Origin: Porphyromonadaceae bacterium
GTDB lineage: Bacteria; Bacteroidota; Bacteroidia; Bacteroidales; UBA12481
DNA length: 50,359 nt
Direction: 5' to 3'
NCBI GenBank assembly: GCA_007280905.1
Contig: QYQM01000099.1
Location: 1 to 50,359 of the forward strand
Shown here: positions 39,537 to 47,457 of the stretch, in pieces
Layout of the letters: each line of letters starts with the position of its first letter
Position numbering within the stretch: position 1 is the stretch's first letter
The notes under the pieces: generated by a model
The model's input: only the letters and a program-made list of their open reading frames with translations
The model's database searches: none
What the model was told of the DNA's origin: nothing
Program-made: the position numbers and the translations under genes

Positions 39537-39581
39537 TTGGAGTAGCGTTAAGAGGTCCCCGCTTTCCGGGGGGATGACAAG
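39537..39581 (+). repeat. REP-like element, TTGGAGTA...GGATGACAAG, copy 2
   Basis: Matches 3963-4001 at both ends. The centre is a hairpin of CCCCG and CGGGG type (TCCCCGCTTTCCGGGGGGA). It directly follows the double palindrome after recG, so two repeat families are stacked in this 158-base gap. Confidence 0.7.
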
Positions 39582-39613
39582 GTTAAAATTAATACAATTC
39601 AACCGTTTTGGTA

Positions 39614-39621
39614 TATTTTTG
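39614..39621 (+). promoter_or_regulatory. Candidate Bacteroidota -7 box for the M1 peptidase gene
   Basis: TATTTTTG fits the TAnnTTTG consensus of the main Bacteroidota sigma factor and lies 19 bases before the ATG at 39641. No clear TTG -33 box was found at the expected distance, so support is partial. Confidence 0.4.
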
Positions 39622-39640
39622 GGTGCCAAAAAATTGAGCT

Positions 39641-41299
39641 ATGATAAAAAAGATACTCCCATTTGCCTACATAATCCTCTGGTTTATAGTTCCTGGGATT
39701 TCTTTAGCAAAAGATGGTTATCACCGCAATCCGGATGTGGATATCATTCATTATTGCTTTCGTATCTACCTGAACGACAGTACTGACCGCATTGAAGGAT
39801 CGGCCGGAATCACTTTTAACCTGGCTAAAAAAACCAGGATTTTGGAGCTTGATCTGGTTGGGAAAAACAGCAAGGGCAGCGGAATGGTTATTGATCGGAT
39901 AGAATCTGGAACTCACCTGTTAACGTATCAGCATGAGAATAACCGGATTGAAATTGAAATTCCTGATACCCTGAAAACTCCGGGAACCTTTACTCTTTCA
40001 GTTAATTATTCAGGCATTCCGGCAGACGGCCTGATCATTTCGAAGAACAAATTCGGCGAGCGCACCTTCTTTGGTGATAACTGGCCTGACCGTGCCCGAA
40101 ACTGGCTGCCCTGTGTGGATCATCCTTCTGATAAAGCCACCGTAGAGTTTATCGTCTCAGCTCCGGAGAAGTACAAGGTGGTCAGTAACGGTTTGCTGAT
40201 TGCAGGATTTCCCGTTATACCTGCAAATAGTACGCGCAACTGGGTGACCCATTGGAAGGAAGACGTTCCGGTTCCAACCAAGGTGATGGTAATCGGTGCC
40301 GCTGATTTCGCGTGGGAAACAGTGGGCCTCTCGAAGGGTATCCCGATCCAGAGCTGGGTTTATGCACAGGATCGCGAGCCGGGTTTTATCGATTATAAAC
40401 CAGCTCTCGATATAGTAAACTATTACCAGGATCTGATCGGGCCATACTCCTATGAAAAGCTGGCAAATGTGCAATCCAGAACAATATTTGGAGGGATGGA
40501 AAATTCAGGATGTATCTTTTATTATGAAGGTTCCATTACCGGGAAAAACCAACTTCACAGTTTATTGGCTCACGAGATTGCTCATCAATGGTTTGGAGAT
40601 GCAGTAACTGAAAACGACTGGCACCATATCTGGATCAGTGAAGGGTTTGCCACGTACCTGGAAGCCTGCTATGCCGACTCACTGATTCCGGACCGTAAAT
40701 TGGATGCCAGTATGGCGGATATGCGGAAATCTGTCATCGAGTATTATGAAAAGACCCATAAGCCGGTGATTGATACCACCATCAGGAATTATATGGATCT
40801 GCTCAACACTAATTCCTATCAGAAAGGTGCCTGGGTTTTGCATATGCTGAGGCAGGAGCTCGGTGACAAAGTATTCTGGACCGGGATTCGCAATTTCTAT
40901 GCTGCCTATCGGGATAAAAATGCCATGACATCTGATTTACAATCGGTTATGGAAGAAGCATCCGGTCGGTCGCTCAGAGATTTCTTTTTTCAATGGCTTG
41001 ACATTCCGGGTCAGCCGGTCATCCAGTGGTCATGGACCTATAATAAAAAGAAAAGCCGGGTAGAAATCGATGTGGAGCAAACCCAGAGCCAACACAACTT
41101 TGTATTTAAACTTCCTTTAGAACTCTGCGGTGCGCCTTCCGTCGCCGATCCGGCAAAACCCGGTAAATCAGCTTACTATCAGGTTCCCATCACCGAAAAG
41201 AAGGTACACGTCACCTTACCGGTTTATTTTCCAATCAGGGAAATCCGTCTCGATCCAAAAATACAACTCCTTTTCCAGGGAAAAATGGTCACCAGATAG
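39641..41299 (+). CDS. M1 family metallo-aminopeptidase (exported)
   Basis: The 552-residue protein has a signal peptide (ILPFAYIILWFIVPGISLA). The M1 signatures are present: GGMENSG substrate-binding motif (~286-292) and zinc site HEIAHQWFGDAVTENDWHHIWISEGFATYLE (HExxH plus the downstream Glu, ~307-337). An N-terminal beta saddle domain and a C-terminal beta region (PVIQWSWTYN ...) frame the catalytic domain. The long helical domain IV of full-length M1 enzymes is missing, which is common for secreted Bacteroidota members. It probably trims peptides in the periplasm. Monocistronic. Confidence 0.92.
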   Translation: MIKKILPFAYIILWFIVPGISLAKDGYHRNPDVDIIHYCFRIYLNDSTDRIEGSAGITFNLAKKTRILELDLVGKNSKGSGMVIDRIESGTHLLTYQHENNRIEIEIPDTLKTPGTFTLSVNYSGIPADGLIISKNKFGERTFFGDNWPDRARNWLPCVDHPSDKATVEFIVSAPEKYKVVSNGLLIAGFPVIPANSTRNWVTHWKEDVPVPTKVMVIGAADFAWETVGLSKGIPIQSWVYAQDREPGFIDYKPALDIVNYYQDLIGPYSYEKLANVQSRTIFGGMENSGCIFYYEGSITGKNQLHSLLAHEIAHQWFGDAVTENDWHHIWISEGFATYLEACYADSLIPDRKLDASMADMRKSVIEYYEKTHKPVIDTTIRNYMDLLNTNSYQKGAWVLHMLRQELGDKVFWTGIRNFYAAYRDKNAMTSDLQSVMEEASGRSLRDFFFQWLDIPGQPVIQWSWTYNKKKSRVEIDVEQTQSQHNFVFKLPLELCGAPSVADPAKPGKSAYYQVPITEKKVHVTLPVYFPIREIRLDPKIQLLFQGKMVTR

Positions 41300-41397
41300 A
41301 AGAATTGGCATGATTTATGATGATATTTAAATATCTATATATATGACTTTTAATTATCTGAAAACACAAACAACTAGAATACAATAAATTAGATATA

Positions 41398-41865
41398 ATG
41401 AAAAAATCATTTTTGGCGATCCTGGTGTTCTTGTCAGCCGCTTTAGGTAGTGTTGCCGGAGTACCGGTTAATCAGCCGGCGGCGGTCAATTCGAAGCCTA
41501 TTTATCTGACCAAGAGCGAATTCATCAAGCGCGTGATGGATTATGAAAAGAATAAGACGGAGTGGGTTTACAAGGGAGACAAGCCGGCCATCATAGATTT
41601 TTATGCTGACTGGTGCGGACCGTGTAAAAAAGTTGCCCCGGTACTTGAAGAACTTGCAGGGACCTACGCAGGCAAAGTTTATATTTACAAGGTAAACATT
41701 GACAAAGAGCCTGAGCTTGCGGGTTTGTTCGGAGTGAGGAATATTCCTACCTTCCTGATTATCCCGATGAAAGGCAAACCTCAGATCTCTTCGGGTGCCA
41801 GTGCCAATTTCGACGAGAACAAAACCCGTTTCAAACAAATCATCGATGATGTTTTGTTGAAATAA
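41398..41865 (+). CDS. Exported thioredoxin-like protein
   Basis: The 155-residue protein has a signal peptide (FLAILVFLSAALGSVAG) and one thioredoxin fold with active site FYADWCGPCKKVAPVLEEL (~65-83) and cis-Pro loop RNIPTFLI. It is a periplasmic disulfide oxidoreductase; the CGPC motif favours a reductant role. There is a ~30-residue insert before the fold (KSEFIKRVMDYEKNKTEWVYKGDKPAIIDF). Monocistronic; its end faces the crp-like gene 11 bases away. Confidence 0.92.
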   Translation: MKKSFLAILVFLSAALGSVAGVPVNQPAAVNSKPIYLTKSEFIKRVMDYEKNKTEWVYKGDKPAIIDFYADWCGPCKKVAPVLEELAGTYAGKVYIYKVNIDKEPELAGLFGVRNIPTFLIIPMKGKPQISSGASANFDENKTRFKQIIDDVLLK

Positions 41866-41876
41866 GTCGAACAAAA

Positions 41877-42551
41877 CTATTCATTCAGATACTTCAGGAG
41901 CTCTGGTTCATTGAGGATCTTAACCAGCCTGTTATGAAAGGAAATCAGTCCCTCATCCTCAAGTTCTCCAAGAGCCCGGGCTACTGACGGCCGGGCAACC
42001 CCGAAAAGGTCAGCTAGTTCCTGCTGGCTTCCGGGAATTCTGATATTCCCGCCTGCATCCGGTTTCAGACCAATCAGATAATGAGCAATTTTCCCTTTTA
42101 TGGTTTTAAAGGATAAGAACTTAATCTTTTTTGAGAGGAACTGCGCCTTTGATCCGACCAGGTTCAGGTAATTCATCTGGATGGTCTCATTCATTCGCAG
42201 CAATTTGAGAAACTCCCCCCGATACATGACCAGCAATTTAACCGGTTCATTCGCCAAAACATCCACCGGAAACCGGTTTTCATCACCAAAGAGGAAAGCA
42301 CCGGCAAGAGGCTTTGGGGCCGCAACATCTTCAATCTTTATAATATGACCGGAAAAATCAGTCATCTCTCCCCTTGCCGATCCTTGCAGCAATATCATCA
42401 GGCGATTAACCTCATCTCCCTGAATGGCCAATACCTCATCCTTATCATAGGATTTTATCTGGAATTGCAGTTTCTCAAAAAGTTCTAACAAGACTTCTGG
42501 CGAAACTCCTTTTAAAATAGGACATTGGGAAGCATTCTCAATCCAATCCAT
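41877..42551 (-). CDS. Crp/Fnr-family transcriptional regulator
   Basis: The ATG at 42551 (MDWIENASQCPILKGVSPEVL) gives 224 residues; the longer frame upstream is antisense to the ferredoxin gene and not real. A cyclic-nucleotide-binding-like beta roll covers ~15-125 and a winged helix-turn-helix ~150-215 (SQQELADLFGVARPSVARALGELEDEG). The N-terminal four-Cys cluster of Fnr is absent; only one Cys occurs there. It is divergent from a ferredoxin-type gene over a 76-base region carrying a tandem nonamer, so it probably controls that gene and itself. Regulators in this setting often respond to nitrosative or redox stress, but that is inference. Confidence 0.9.
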   Translation of the reverse strand: MDWIENASQCPILKGVSPEVLLELFEKLQFQIKSYDKDEVLAIQGDEVNRLMILLQGSARGEMTDFSGHIIKIEDVAAPKPLAGAFLFGDENRFPVDVLANEPVKLLVMYRGEFLKLLRMNETIQMNYLNLVGSKAQFLSKKIKFLSFKTIKGKIAHYLIGLKPDAGGNIRIPGSQQELADLFGVARPSVARALGELEDEGLISFHNRLVKILNEPELLKYLNE

Positions 42552-42563
42552 ATCATGCTGGTC

Positions 42564-42581
42564 ATTGTAACAATTGTAACA
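42564..42581. promoter_or_regulatory. Candidate operator: tandem ATTGTAACA
   Basis: Two perfect direct copies of ATTGTAACA (42564-42572, 42573-42581) lie between the divergent regulator and ferredoxin genes, 13 bases from the regulator start and 46 from the ferredoxin start. The centre ACAATTGT is a palindrome, and TTGT/ACAA half-sites are typical for Crp/Fnr proteins. Confidence 0.5.
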
Positions 42582-42627
42582 ATTTCTAACCAGAAAGAGG
42601 ATAGATTTGCTGAAAAATAAGAGAAAA

Positions 42628-43440
42628 ATGAAAAGAGAGATTATAACCATCGACGAAGATTTATGCAACGGCTGCGGATTATGTGTTCCAAACTGCCACG
42701 AAGGCGCATTACAGATAATTGACGGCAAGGCACGTCTGGTAAGTGACCTCATGTGCGACGGGCTTGGAGCCTGCATCGGGCATTGTCCCGAAGGAGCCAT
42801 TACCATAGAAGAGCGCGAAGCTGAACCGTACGATGAGATCGAAGTGATGCAGCAGATGAACGGCAAAGGAACCCATGCAAAGGAGGAACAGCACAAGCAT
42901 AACAATCACAACAATCCTGAGCAGAATGGTCATCATGGCCACTCACACGCGGCCGAAGAAAGCGCCGGTGGCTGCGGATGCGCCGGATCCAAGACCCAAA
43001 CTTTCACACCAATTCCCGCATCAGAGCCTGTGTCAAACCGGCATCTTGCCTCTGCACTCACACACTGGCCAGTGCAGATGCATCTGATCAATCCCAGGGC
43101 CGGTCATTTCCAGGGATCGCATTTATTGCTGGCTGCTGATTGCACCGCTTTCAGTTTGGGCAGCTTTCACCCCAATTTCCTGCACGGCAAAGCTTTAGCC
43201 ATCGCTTGTCCGAAACTCGATTCCAACCGGGAAGTTTATATTGAAAAACTTAAGATATTAATTGATGAAAGTCAAATCGATATGCTCACCGTAATGATTA
43301 TGGAAGTTCCCTGCTGCTCAGGACTGCTGCAAATGGCTGAATTAGCTCTTTCGCAGTGCAGCCGGCAGATTCCTGTGAAACTGATAATCATTTCTGTAGA
43401 CGGGCAGATCAAGCAGGAGAAGTGGCATAAAGTAGCGTGA
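42628..43440 (+). CDS. Ferredoxin-domain iron-sulfur protein with His-rich linker
   Basis: The ATG at 42628 gives 270 residues. The N-terminal ferredoxin region has CNGCGLCVPNC (~13-23) and CDGLGACIGHCPEGAI (~43-58); the second cluster lacks one expected Cys (L at that position). Residues ~83-112 are a His/Asn-rich linker (HKHNNHNN, NGHHGHSHA), followed by GGCGCAG. A C-terminal domain of ~150 residues (LLLAADCTAFSLGSFHPNFL, ALAIACPKLDSN, MIMEVPCCSGL) contains several Cys that may bind another cluster. It is probably an electron carrier or sensor in anaerobic metabolism, co-regulated with the divergent Crp-like gene. The His-rich segment suggests metal binding. Its stop codon lies in a repeat. 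Confidence 0.82.
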   Translation: MKREIITIDEDLCNGCGLCVPNCHEGALQIIDGKARLVSDLMCDGLGACIGHCPEGAITIEEREAEPYDEIEVMQQMNGKGTHAKEEQHKHNNHNNPEQNGHHGHSHAAEESAGGCGCAGSKTQTFTPIPASEPVSNRHLASALTHWPVQMHLINPRAGHFQGSHLLLAADCTAFSLGSFHPNFLHGKALAIACPKLDSNREVYIEKLKILIDESQIDMLTVMIMEVPCCSGLLQMAELALSQCSRQIPVKLIIISVDGQIKQEKWHKVA

Positions 43441-43452
43441 GGACGTGAGGAC

Positions 43453-43480
43453 GTAGAGACGGATGATCATCCGTCTCTAC
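43453..43480. repeat. Perfect 28-bp palindrome, GTAGAGACG family
   Basis: GTAGAGACGGATGA is followed directly by its exact reverse complement. Same outer arms as 299-322 and 39479-39529, with a different centre (GGATGATCATCC). Just before it, at 43432-43452, lies AGTAGCGTGAGGACG, then a second GTGAGGACG, related to the start of the REP-like element at 39540. That stretch contains the ferredoxin stop codon. Confidence 0.9.
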
Positions 43481-43520
43481 AAAATTTAGCTAATTTCGTA
43501 GGATAATAAATCCTTTGGGT

Positions 43521-46400
43521 ATGAAGTCAGCTCGATCTGTTGCCAGGGTTAACTGCAAAATTCTGTTTTCTCTCATTATCGCTCATCTATCATTTATTCA
43601 GAGTTTTTCACAGGATTTTGGAGGATTTAGACCAGGAATTAACTGGCAGCAGATCAATACCCCCACAATTCGGGTGATCTTTCCGAAAGGACTGGAATCC
43701 CAGGCCAACAGGGTGGCCAATAACATCCTCTATTTAAGCAAGAATAACCGGACCAGTATCGGTCCGTTATCGAAAAAACTCGATCTGATCCTGAATAATC
43801 AGGGGATAATCTCGAATGGATATGTAACTCTGATGCCTTTCAAATCTGAGTTTTATACCACTCCTATGCAGGACGGCTTCGCCCTCGGAACCAGTCCCTG
43901 GCTCGATTTGCTCTCGGTTCATGAATACCGGCATGCATTGCAATATATCAATATGCGGCAGGGATTTACCAAAATACTCTGGTGGTTGACCGGAGAAGCA
44001 GGCTGGGCCACATTAATCAACCTCACTACCCCTGCCTGGTTTTTCGAAGGTGATGCCGTCGCCACCGAAACGGCCCTCACCAACCAGGGCCGCGGCCGCA
44101 TGCCATCTTTCCTTCAACAATATAAAAGTATCCTGCTGAATGACAGGAAATACAGTTACATGAAGGCCCGCAACGGTTCCTACAGGGATATTGTTCCAAA
44201 TGAATACGAGTTGGGTTATCTCCTCTGCAGTTATGGCAGGGAGAAGTACGGCAATGATCTATGGACCAAAGTTATCAGACAGACTGCAAGAATGAAGGGT
44301 ACCATTTATCCTTTTTCGGATGCCGTAATGGCCAATACCGGTATGAGTACCCGAAAGTTTTACAACAAGGCCTTTTGGGACTATAAAGAAACCTGGATTG
44401 AAGAAATCCGGCAAGCCGGCATAACCCCGGTTACCCCCATGTCTACCCCGTCGAAAACGGTCACAGATTATCGTTTTCCGGTTTATTTAACGGATGGAGA
44501 ACTCCTGGTTTACAAAGAAAGCTATAAAGAGATCGGCGCCATCTACCGGGTTACTCCGGACGGGAAAGAAGTTAGGCTTTGCACCACAGGAATCTCTTTG
44601 GATCCCTATTTTACTGCATCAGGAAACCAGATAACCTGGACCGAAGTCACCTGGGATGAACGATATTCATCACAAAATTATTCCGACGTAGTAATCTATC
44701 ATACAGATCTATGCAAGAAAATTTATCTGACACGGAACCAACGTTATTTCTCGCCTGCTCTTTCTCCCGATGGCACCCGGATTGTTGTGGTTCAGATCGA
44801 TTCTGTCAATAATTGCCGCCTGAAAATCCTTGACAGCCAGACCGGAGCCATAATTTCAACATTGCCAAATCAGCAGAACCTCTATTATACCTATCCAAAA
44901 TGGGATACCGATGGGAACAGCATCATCAGTTCAGCAAGAACTCCAGCGGGTAGCATGCTTATTATTAAGCAGTCGATGTCAACCGGGGCACTAACCAAAC
45001 TATCCGGCGAGTATAATCAGATTATTGGTGAGGTGCTGGTTACACCGGAATCCATTCTGTTTACCTCCGGTTTTAGCGGGATCAATAACATTTATTCTCT
45101 TTCGCGATCAGGTGGCATGATCAAGAAGTTAACCGGCTCCAAATTCGGCGCCTATTATCCGGCGATCAGTCCGGATAAGAAGAGGCTGGTTTATTCGGAT
45201 TTTGATATTAAGGGGTACGGATTGGTATCAGCATCAATGGACTCGTTATTGTGGAAACGGGTCACACCTGTTCCGCAGAACAAAATGAAAATGTTTGATT
45301 TCAGCTATTTTCAAGATGAGGGAGGCAACATACTCGATAAAATACCCGATCAGAAAATGGAAACCAGCCCTTACCGACAGTGGCCGCAATCATTCCGGAT
45401 TCACAGCTGGACCATTTCACCCGGTTTTTATTCATCCGGGATCAACCTGATTTCCGACAATATCCTGAATAGTCTCCATGTCGAAGGGGGATTCAACTAT
45501 TACTACAATGAGGCAGCACCGGGATTCGACGCCAAAGTTCAGTACGGAGGCCTGTATCCGGTTCTGTCAGCCGGTATCTCAAGATACTACCGCCATCAGG
45601 ATTTTCTCGATGTAATCCTGGGAATCGAGACGGTCCGGCCAATCTCTCTCGACAATCAGTTAGCACTGGAGGTACAGGTACCTCTGGACTTTACAAAAGG
45701 CGAAAACTATCGTCTGGCTGACATCCGCCTGGGATATAATTTCATATCCATCAAAGACCTGTCGGCAGGATACAATGCAACTCCGAATCTTTCCATGGTT
45801 AGCGCAATTGAAGGTAAAGCCAGGTTTACCAGTGTTAAGAAAAAGGCCTTGCAAAACATCGCAACGCCATTCGGAATGAGTTTGGAGTTGTCCGCAAATC
45901 AATCAGTCGGTTTTATCTATGCCGCGCAATATCAGGCCATCGGCGATTTTGCCATGCGGGGCTTTGCACCCAATCATAACCTGGTTTTTAGTGCCGGATG
46001 GAAATATGAACCGGACAAGCATCTCTACCATTTCATGGATCTTTTCCTGTATCCGAGAGGCTACAACATTCCGCGGTATGACTGGATGTTTACGTTCCAG
46101 AGCGCGTACCATTTACCGCTGTTATATCCTGATTTTGGGTTTTGGGGTATCTTTTACTGTTCACGGGTTCGTGCCGATATTTTTGCTGATTATGGATATG
46201 CTTCGATTCCAGCCAGTTTTAATAATAATTCAAATGGAATCTTTGCATCGATTGGTTCTGAACTAATTTTTGATACCCGTTGGTTTAATCTCGCGGATAT
46301 TCCATTGGGAATAAGGTTTTCTTTACTTTTAACACCTGATTTCGAAGAACCTTTAAGGAGGACGAGGTTTGAGTTTGTGGTGCCGATAATAAGACTATAA
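43521..46400 (+). CDS. Outer-membrane protein: gluzincin-like protease domain, TolB-type propeller and beta-barrel
   Basis: The ATG at 43521 gives about 959 residues; a TTG 6 bases upstream is not needed. After a signal peptide (ILFSLIIAHLSFIQSFS) comes a peptidase-MA-like domain with HEYRHALQY (HExxH, ~135-143) and downstream FFEGDAVATE (~175-184), the gluzincin pattern. Residues ~305-600 form WD40/TolB-like propeller blades (LSPDGTRIVVV, YPKWDTDGNSIIS, ISPDKKRLVYSDFD). From ~640 on, alternating strands up to a final aromatic-flanked strand (TRFEFVVPIIRL) suggest an outer-membrane barrel. It may be a surface or periplasmic protease tethered to its own barrel. The stop codon lies in a tandem octamer. 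Confidence 0.8.
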   Translation: MKSARSVARVNCKILFSLIIAHLSFIQSFSQDFGGFRPGINWQQINTPTIRVIFPKGLESQANRVANNILYLSKNNRTSIGPLSKKLDLILNNQGIISNGYVTLMPFKSEFYTTPMQDGFALGTSPWLDLLSVHEYRHALQYINMRQGFTKILWWLTGEAGWATLINLTTPAWFFEGDAVATETALTNQGRGRMPSFLQQYKSILLNDRKYSYMKARNGSYRDIVPNEYELGYLLCSYGREKYGNDLWTKVIRQTARMKGTIYPFSDAVMANTGMSTRKFYNKAFWDYKETWIEEIRQAGITPVTPMSTPSKTVTDYRFPVYLTDGELLVYKESYKEIGAIYRVTPDGKEVRLCTTGISLDPYFTASGNQITWTEVTWDERYSSQNYSDVVIYHTDLCKKIYLTRNQRYFSPALSPDGTRIVVVQIDSVNNCRLKILDSQTGAIISTLPNQQNLYYTYPKWDTDGNSIISSARTPAGSMLIIKQSMSTGALTKLSGEYNQIIGEVLVTPESILFTSGFSGINNIYSLSRSGGMIKKLTGSKFGAYYPAISPDKKRLVYSDFDIKGYGLVSASMDSLLWKRVTPVPQNKMKMFDFSYFQDEGGNILDKIPDQKMETSPYRQWPQSFRIHSWTISPGFYSSGINLISDNILNSLHVEGGFNYYYNEAAPGFDAKVQYGGLYPVLSAGISRYYRHQDFLDVILGIETVRPISLDNQLALEVQVPLDFTKGENYRLADIRLGYNFISIKDLSAGYNATPNLSMVSAIEGKARFTSVKKKALQNIATPFGMSLELSANQSVGFIYAAQYQAIGDFAMRGFAPNHNLVFSAGWKYEPDKHLYHFMDLFLYPRGYNIPRYDWMFTFQSAYHLPLLYPDFGFWGIFYCSRVRADIFADYGYASIPASFNNNSNGIFASIGSELIFDTRWFNLADIPLGIRFSLLLTPDFEEPLRRTRFEFVVPIIRL

Positions 46401-46419
46401 GACTATAAGACTATAAGAC
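46389..46419 (+). repeat. Tandem octamer TATAAGAC, about 4 copies
   Basis: ATAAGAC plus three TATAAGAC units in perfect tandem. The stop codon of the preceding gene (46398-46400) is the TAA of the first full unit, so its last residues (IIRL) are encoded by the repeat. Confidence 0.9.
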
Positions 46420-46490
46420 AGACGGCAAAATCGAAGCCTTGTCAAACCGGCGAAGGCCGGGGCTCCTTCACGCTTTATCGGGTTCCGCTA

Positions 46491-46596
46491 AACCGACAAC
46501 CGATAACTGATAACCCATAACCAACAAACCATCACAACAATCACAACCAACCTGCAACTGACAACTGACAACTGATAACTGACAACCGATAACATT
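46491..46596. repeat. Degenerate AC-rich repeat, CAACTGATAACTGA type
   Basis: About 100 bases built from variants of GACAACTGATAACTGA with almost no G+T variety on the plus strand. It runs right up to the phzF start codon. The minus strand gives the familiar artefactual VVSYQLSV-type open frame. A small hairpin, CCGG-CGAAGG-CCGG, lies upstream at 46447-46460. Confidence 0.85.
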
Positions 46597-47379
46597 ATGA
46601 AAATATTCCAGGTAGATGCATTCACCAACAGGTTGTTCAGCGGAAATCCCGCGGCGGTGGTGCCTTTGGATGAGTGGTTAGATGATGAAACCATGCAGCG
46701 GATTGCGATGGAGAACAATCTGGCCGAAACAGCCTTTTTTGTTCCGCAGGGAGAAGGATTTCATATCCGTTGGTTTACCCCGAAGGTTGAAGTGGACCTG
46801 TGCGGTCATGCCACATTGGCCACGGCACATGTGCTATATAACCACCTGGGGTTCAACGGATCCGAATTAAAGTTTTTATCGAGAAGCGGACCGTTGAGGG
46901 TATTTCGCGAAGGGAAACGGTATGTCCTTGATTTTCCTGCAGATGAGTATGACCCTGCAGAAATGCCTGAAGGCATGCTCGAAGCCATTGGCGGAAAAGA
47001 ACCGATGTTTTGCTACCTGGGTAAGACAGATTATTTGCTGATTTATGAAAAGCAGTCCGACATTGAGAACATGAAACCTGATTTCGTTCAACTCGGTAAA
47101 GTTAAAGCACGCGGAGTCATTGTATCTGCTCCCGGAGATTGGGTGGATATTGTATCCCGGTTTTTCGGCCCCCAGGTAGGCATCAACGAAGATCCGGTGA
47201 CCGGATCAGCTCATACCACGCTCATTCCATACTGGAGCAGGCAATTAGCAAAAGCCGAATTAACAGCGCGTCAATTATCGCAACGGGGCGGAGATATTTA
47301 CTGCCGCAACCGGGGAAACAGAGTTGAAATTGGCGGCGAAGCCATCACTTACCTTGAAGGTCAATTAATAATATGCTAA
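46597..47379 (+). CDS. PhzF-family isomerase/epimerase-like protein
   Basis: The 260-residue protein matches the PhzF fold: MKIFQVDAFTNRLFSGNPAAVVPL at the start, catalytic Glu in MENNLAETAFFV (~39-50), then IRWFTPKVEVDLCGHATLATAHVL (~58-81) and the late block GINEDPVTGSAHTTLIPYW (~201-219). Family members isomerise small metabolites; no phenazine genes are nearby, so the true substrate is unknown. The gene lies between two octamer-type repeats, and its last codons and TAA (47377-47379) are part of the downstream one. Confidence 0.93.
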   Translation: MKIFQVDAFTNRLFSGNPAAVVPLDEWLDDETMQRIAMENNLAETAFFVPQGEGFHIRWFTPKVEVDLCGHATLATAHVLYNHLGFNGSELKFLSRSGPLRVFREGKRYVLDFPADEYDPAEMPEGMLEAIGGKEPMFCYLGKTDYLLIYEKQSDIENMKPDFVQLGKVKARGVIVSAPGDWVDIVSRFFGPQVGINEDPVTGSAHTTLIPYWSRQLAKAELTARQLSQRGGDIYCRNRGNRVEIGGEAITYLEGQLIIC

Positions 47380-47441
47380 TGATCTAATATGCTAATATGC
47401 TAATGGACAGCACTTTTGCAAATTAGCATATTAGCATATTA
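47371..47441. repeat. Octamer repeat forming a 20-bp perfect hairpin
   Basis: Units of CTAATATG begin in the last codons of phzF. TAATATGCTAATATGCTAAT (47385-47404) is exactly complementary to 47422-47441, with a 17-base loop. The hairpin sits between phzF and the MFS gene and ends 16 bases before the latter's ATG. It could reduce read-through or cap the phzF mRNA. Confidence 0.9.
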
Positions 47442-47457
47442 ACAAATTAGCACATCA

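Noticed and set aside
41877-42905. Longer version of the Crp-like protein starting at 42905
   Set aside because: The extra N-terminus is antisense to the ferredoxin gene and Cys/Ser rich without sense; the ATG at 42551 fits the family.
46488-46718. Minus-strand open frame with VVSYQLSV-type repeats
   Set aside because: Typical artefact of AC-rich intergenic repeats, and it runs into phzF antisense.
46389-47449. Octamer arrays considered as a CRISPR
   Set aside because: Units are 8 bases in direct tandem without spacers, and no cas genes are present.
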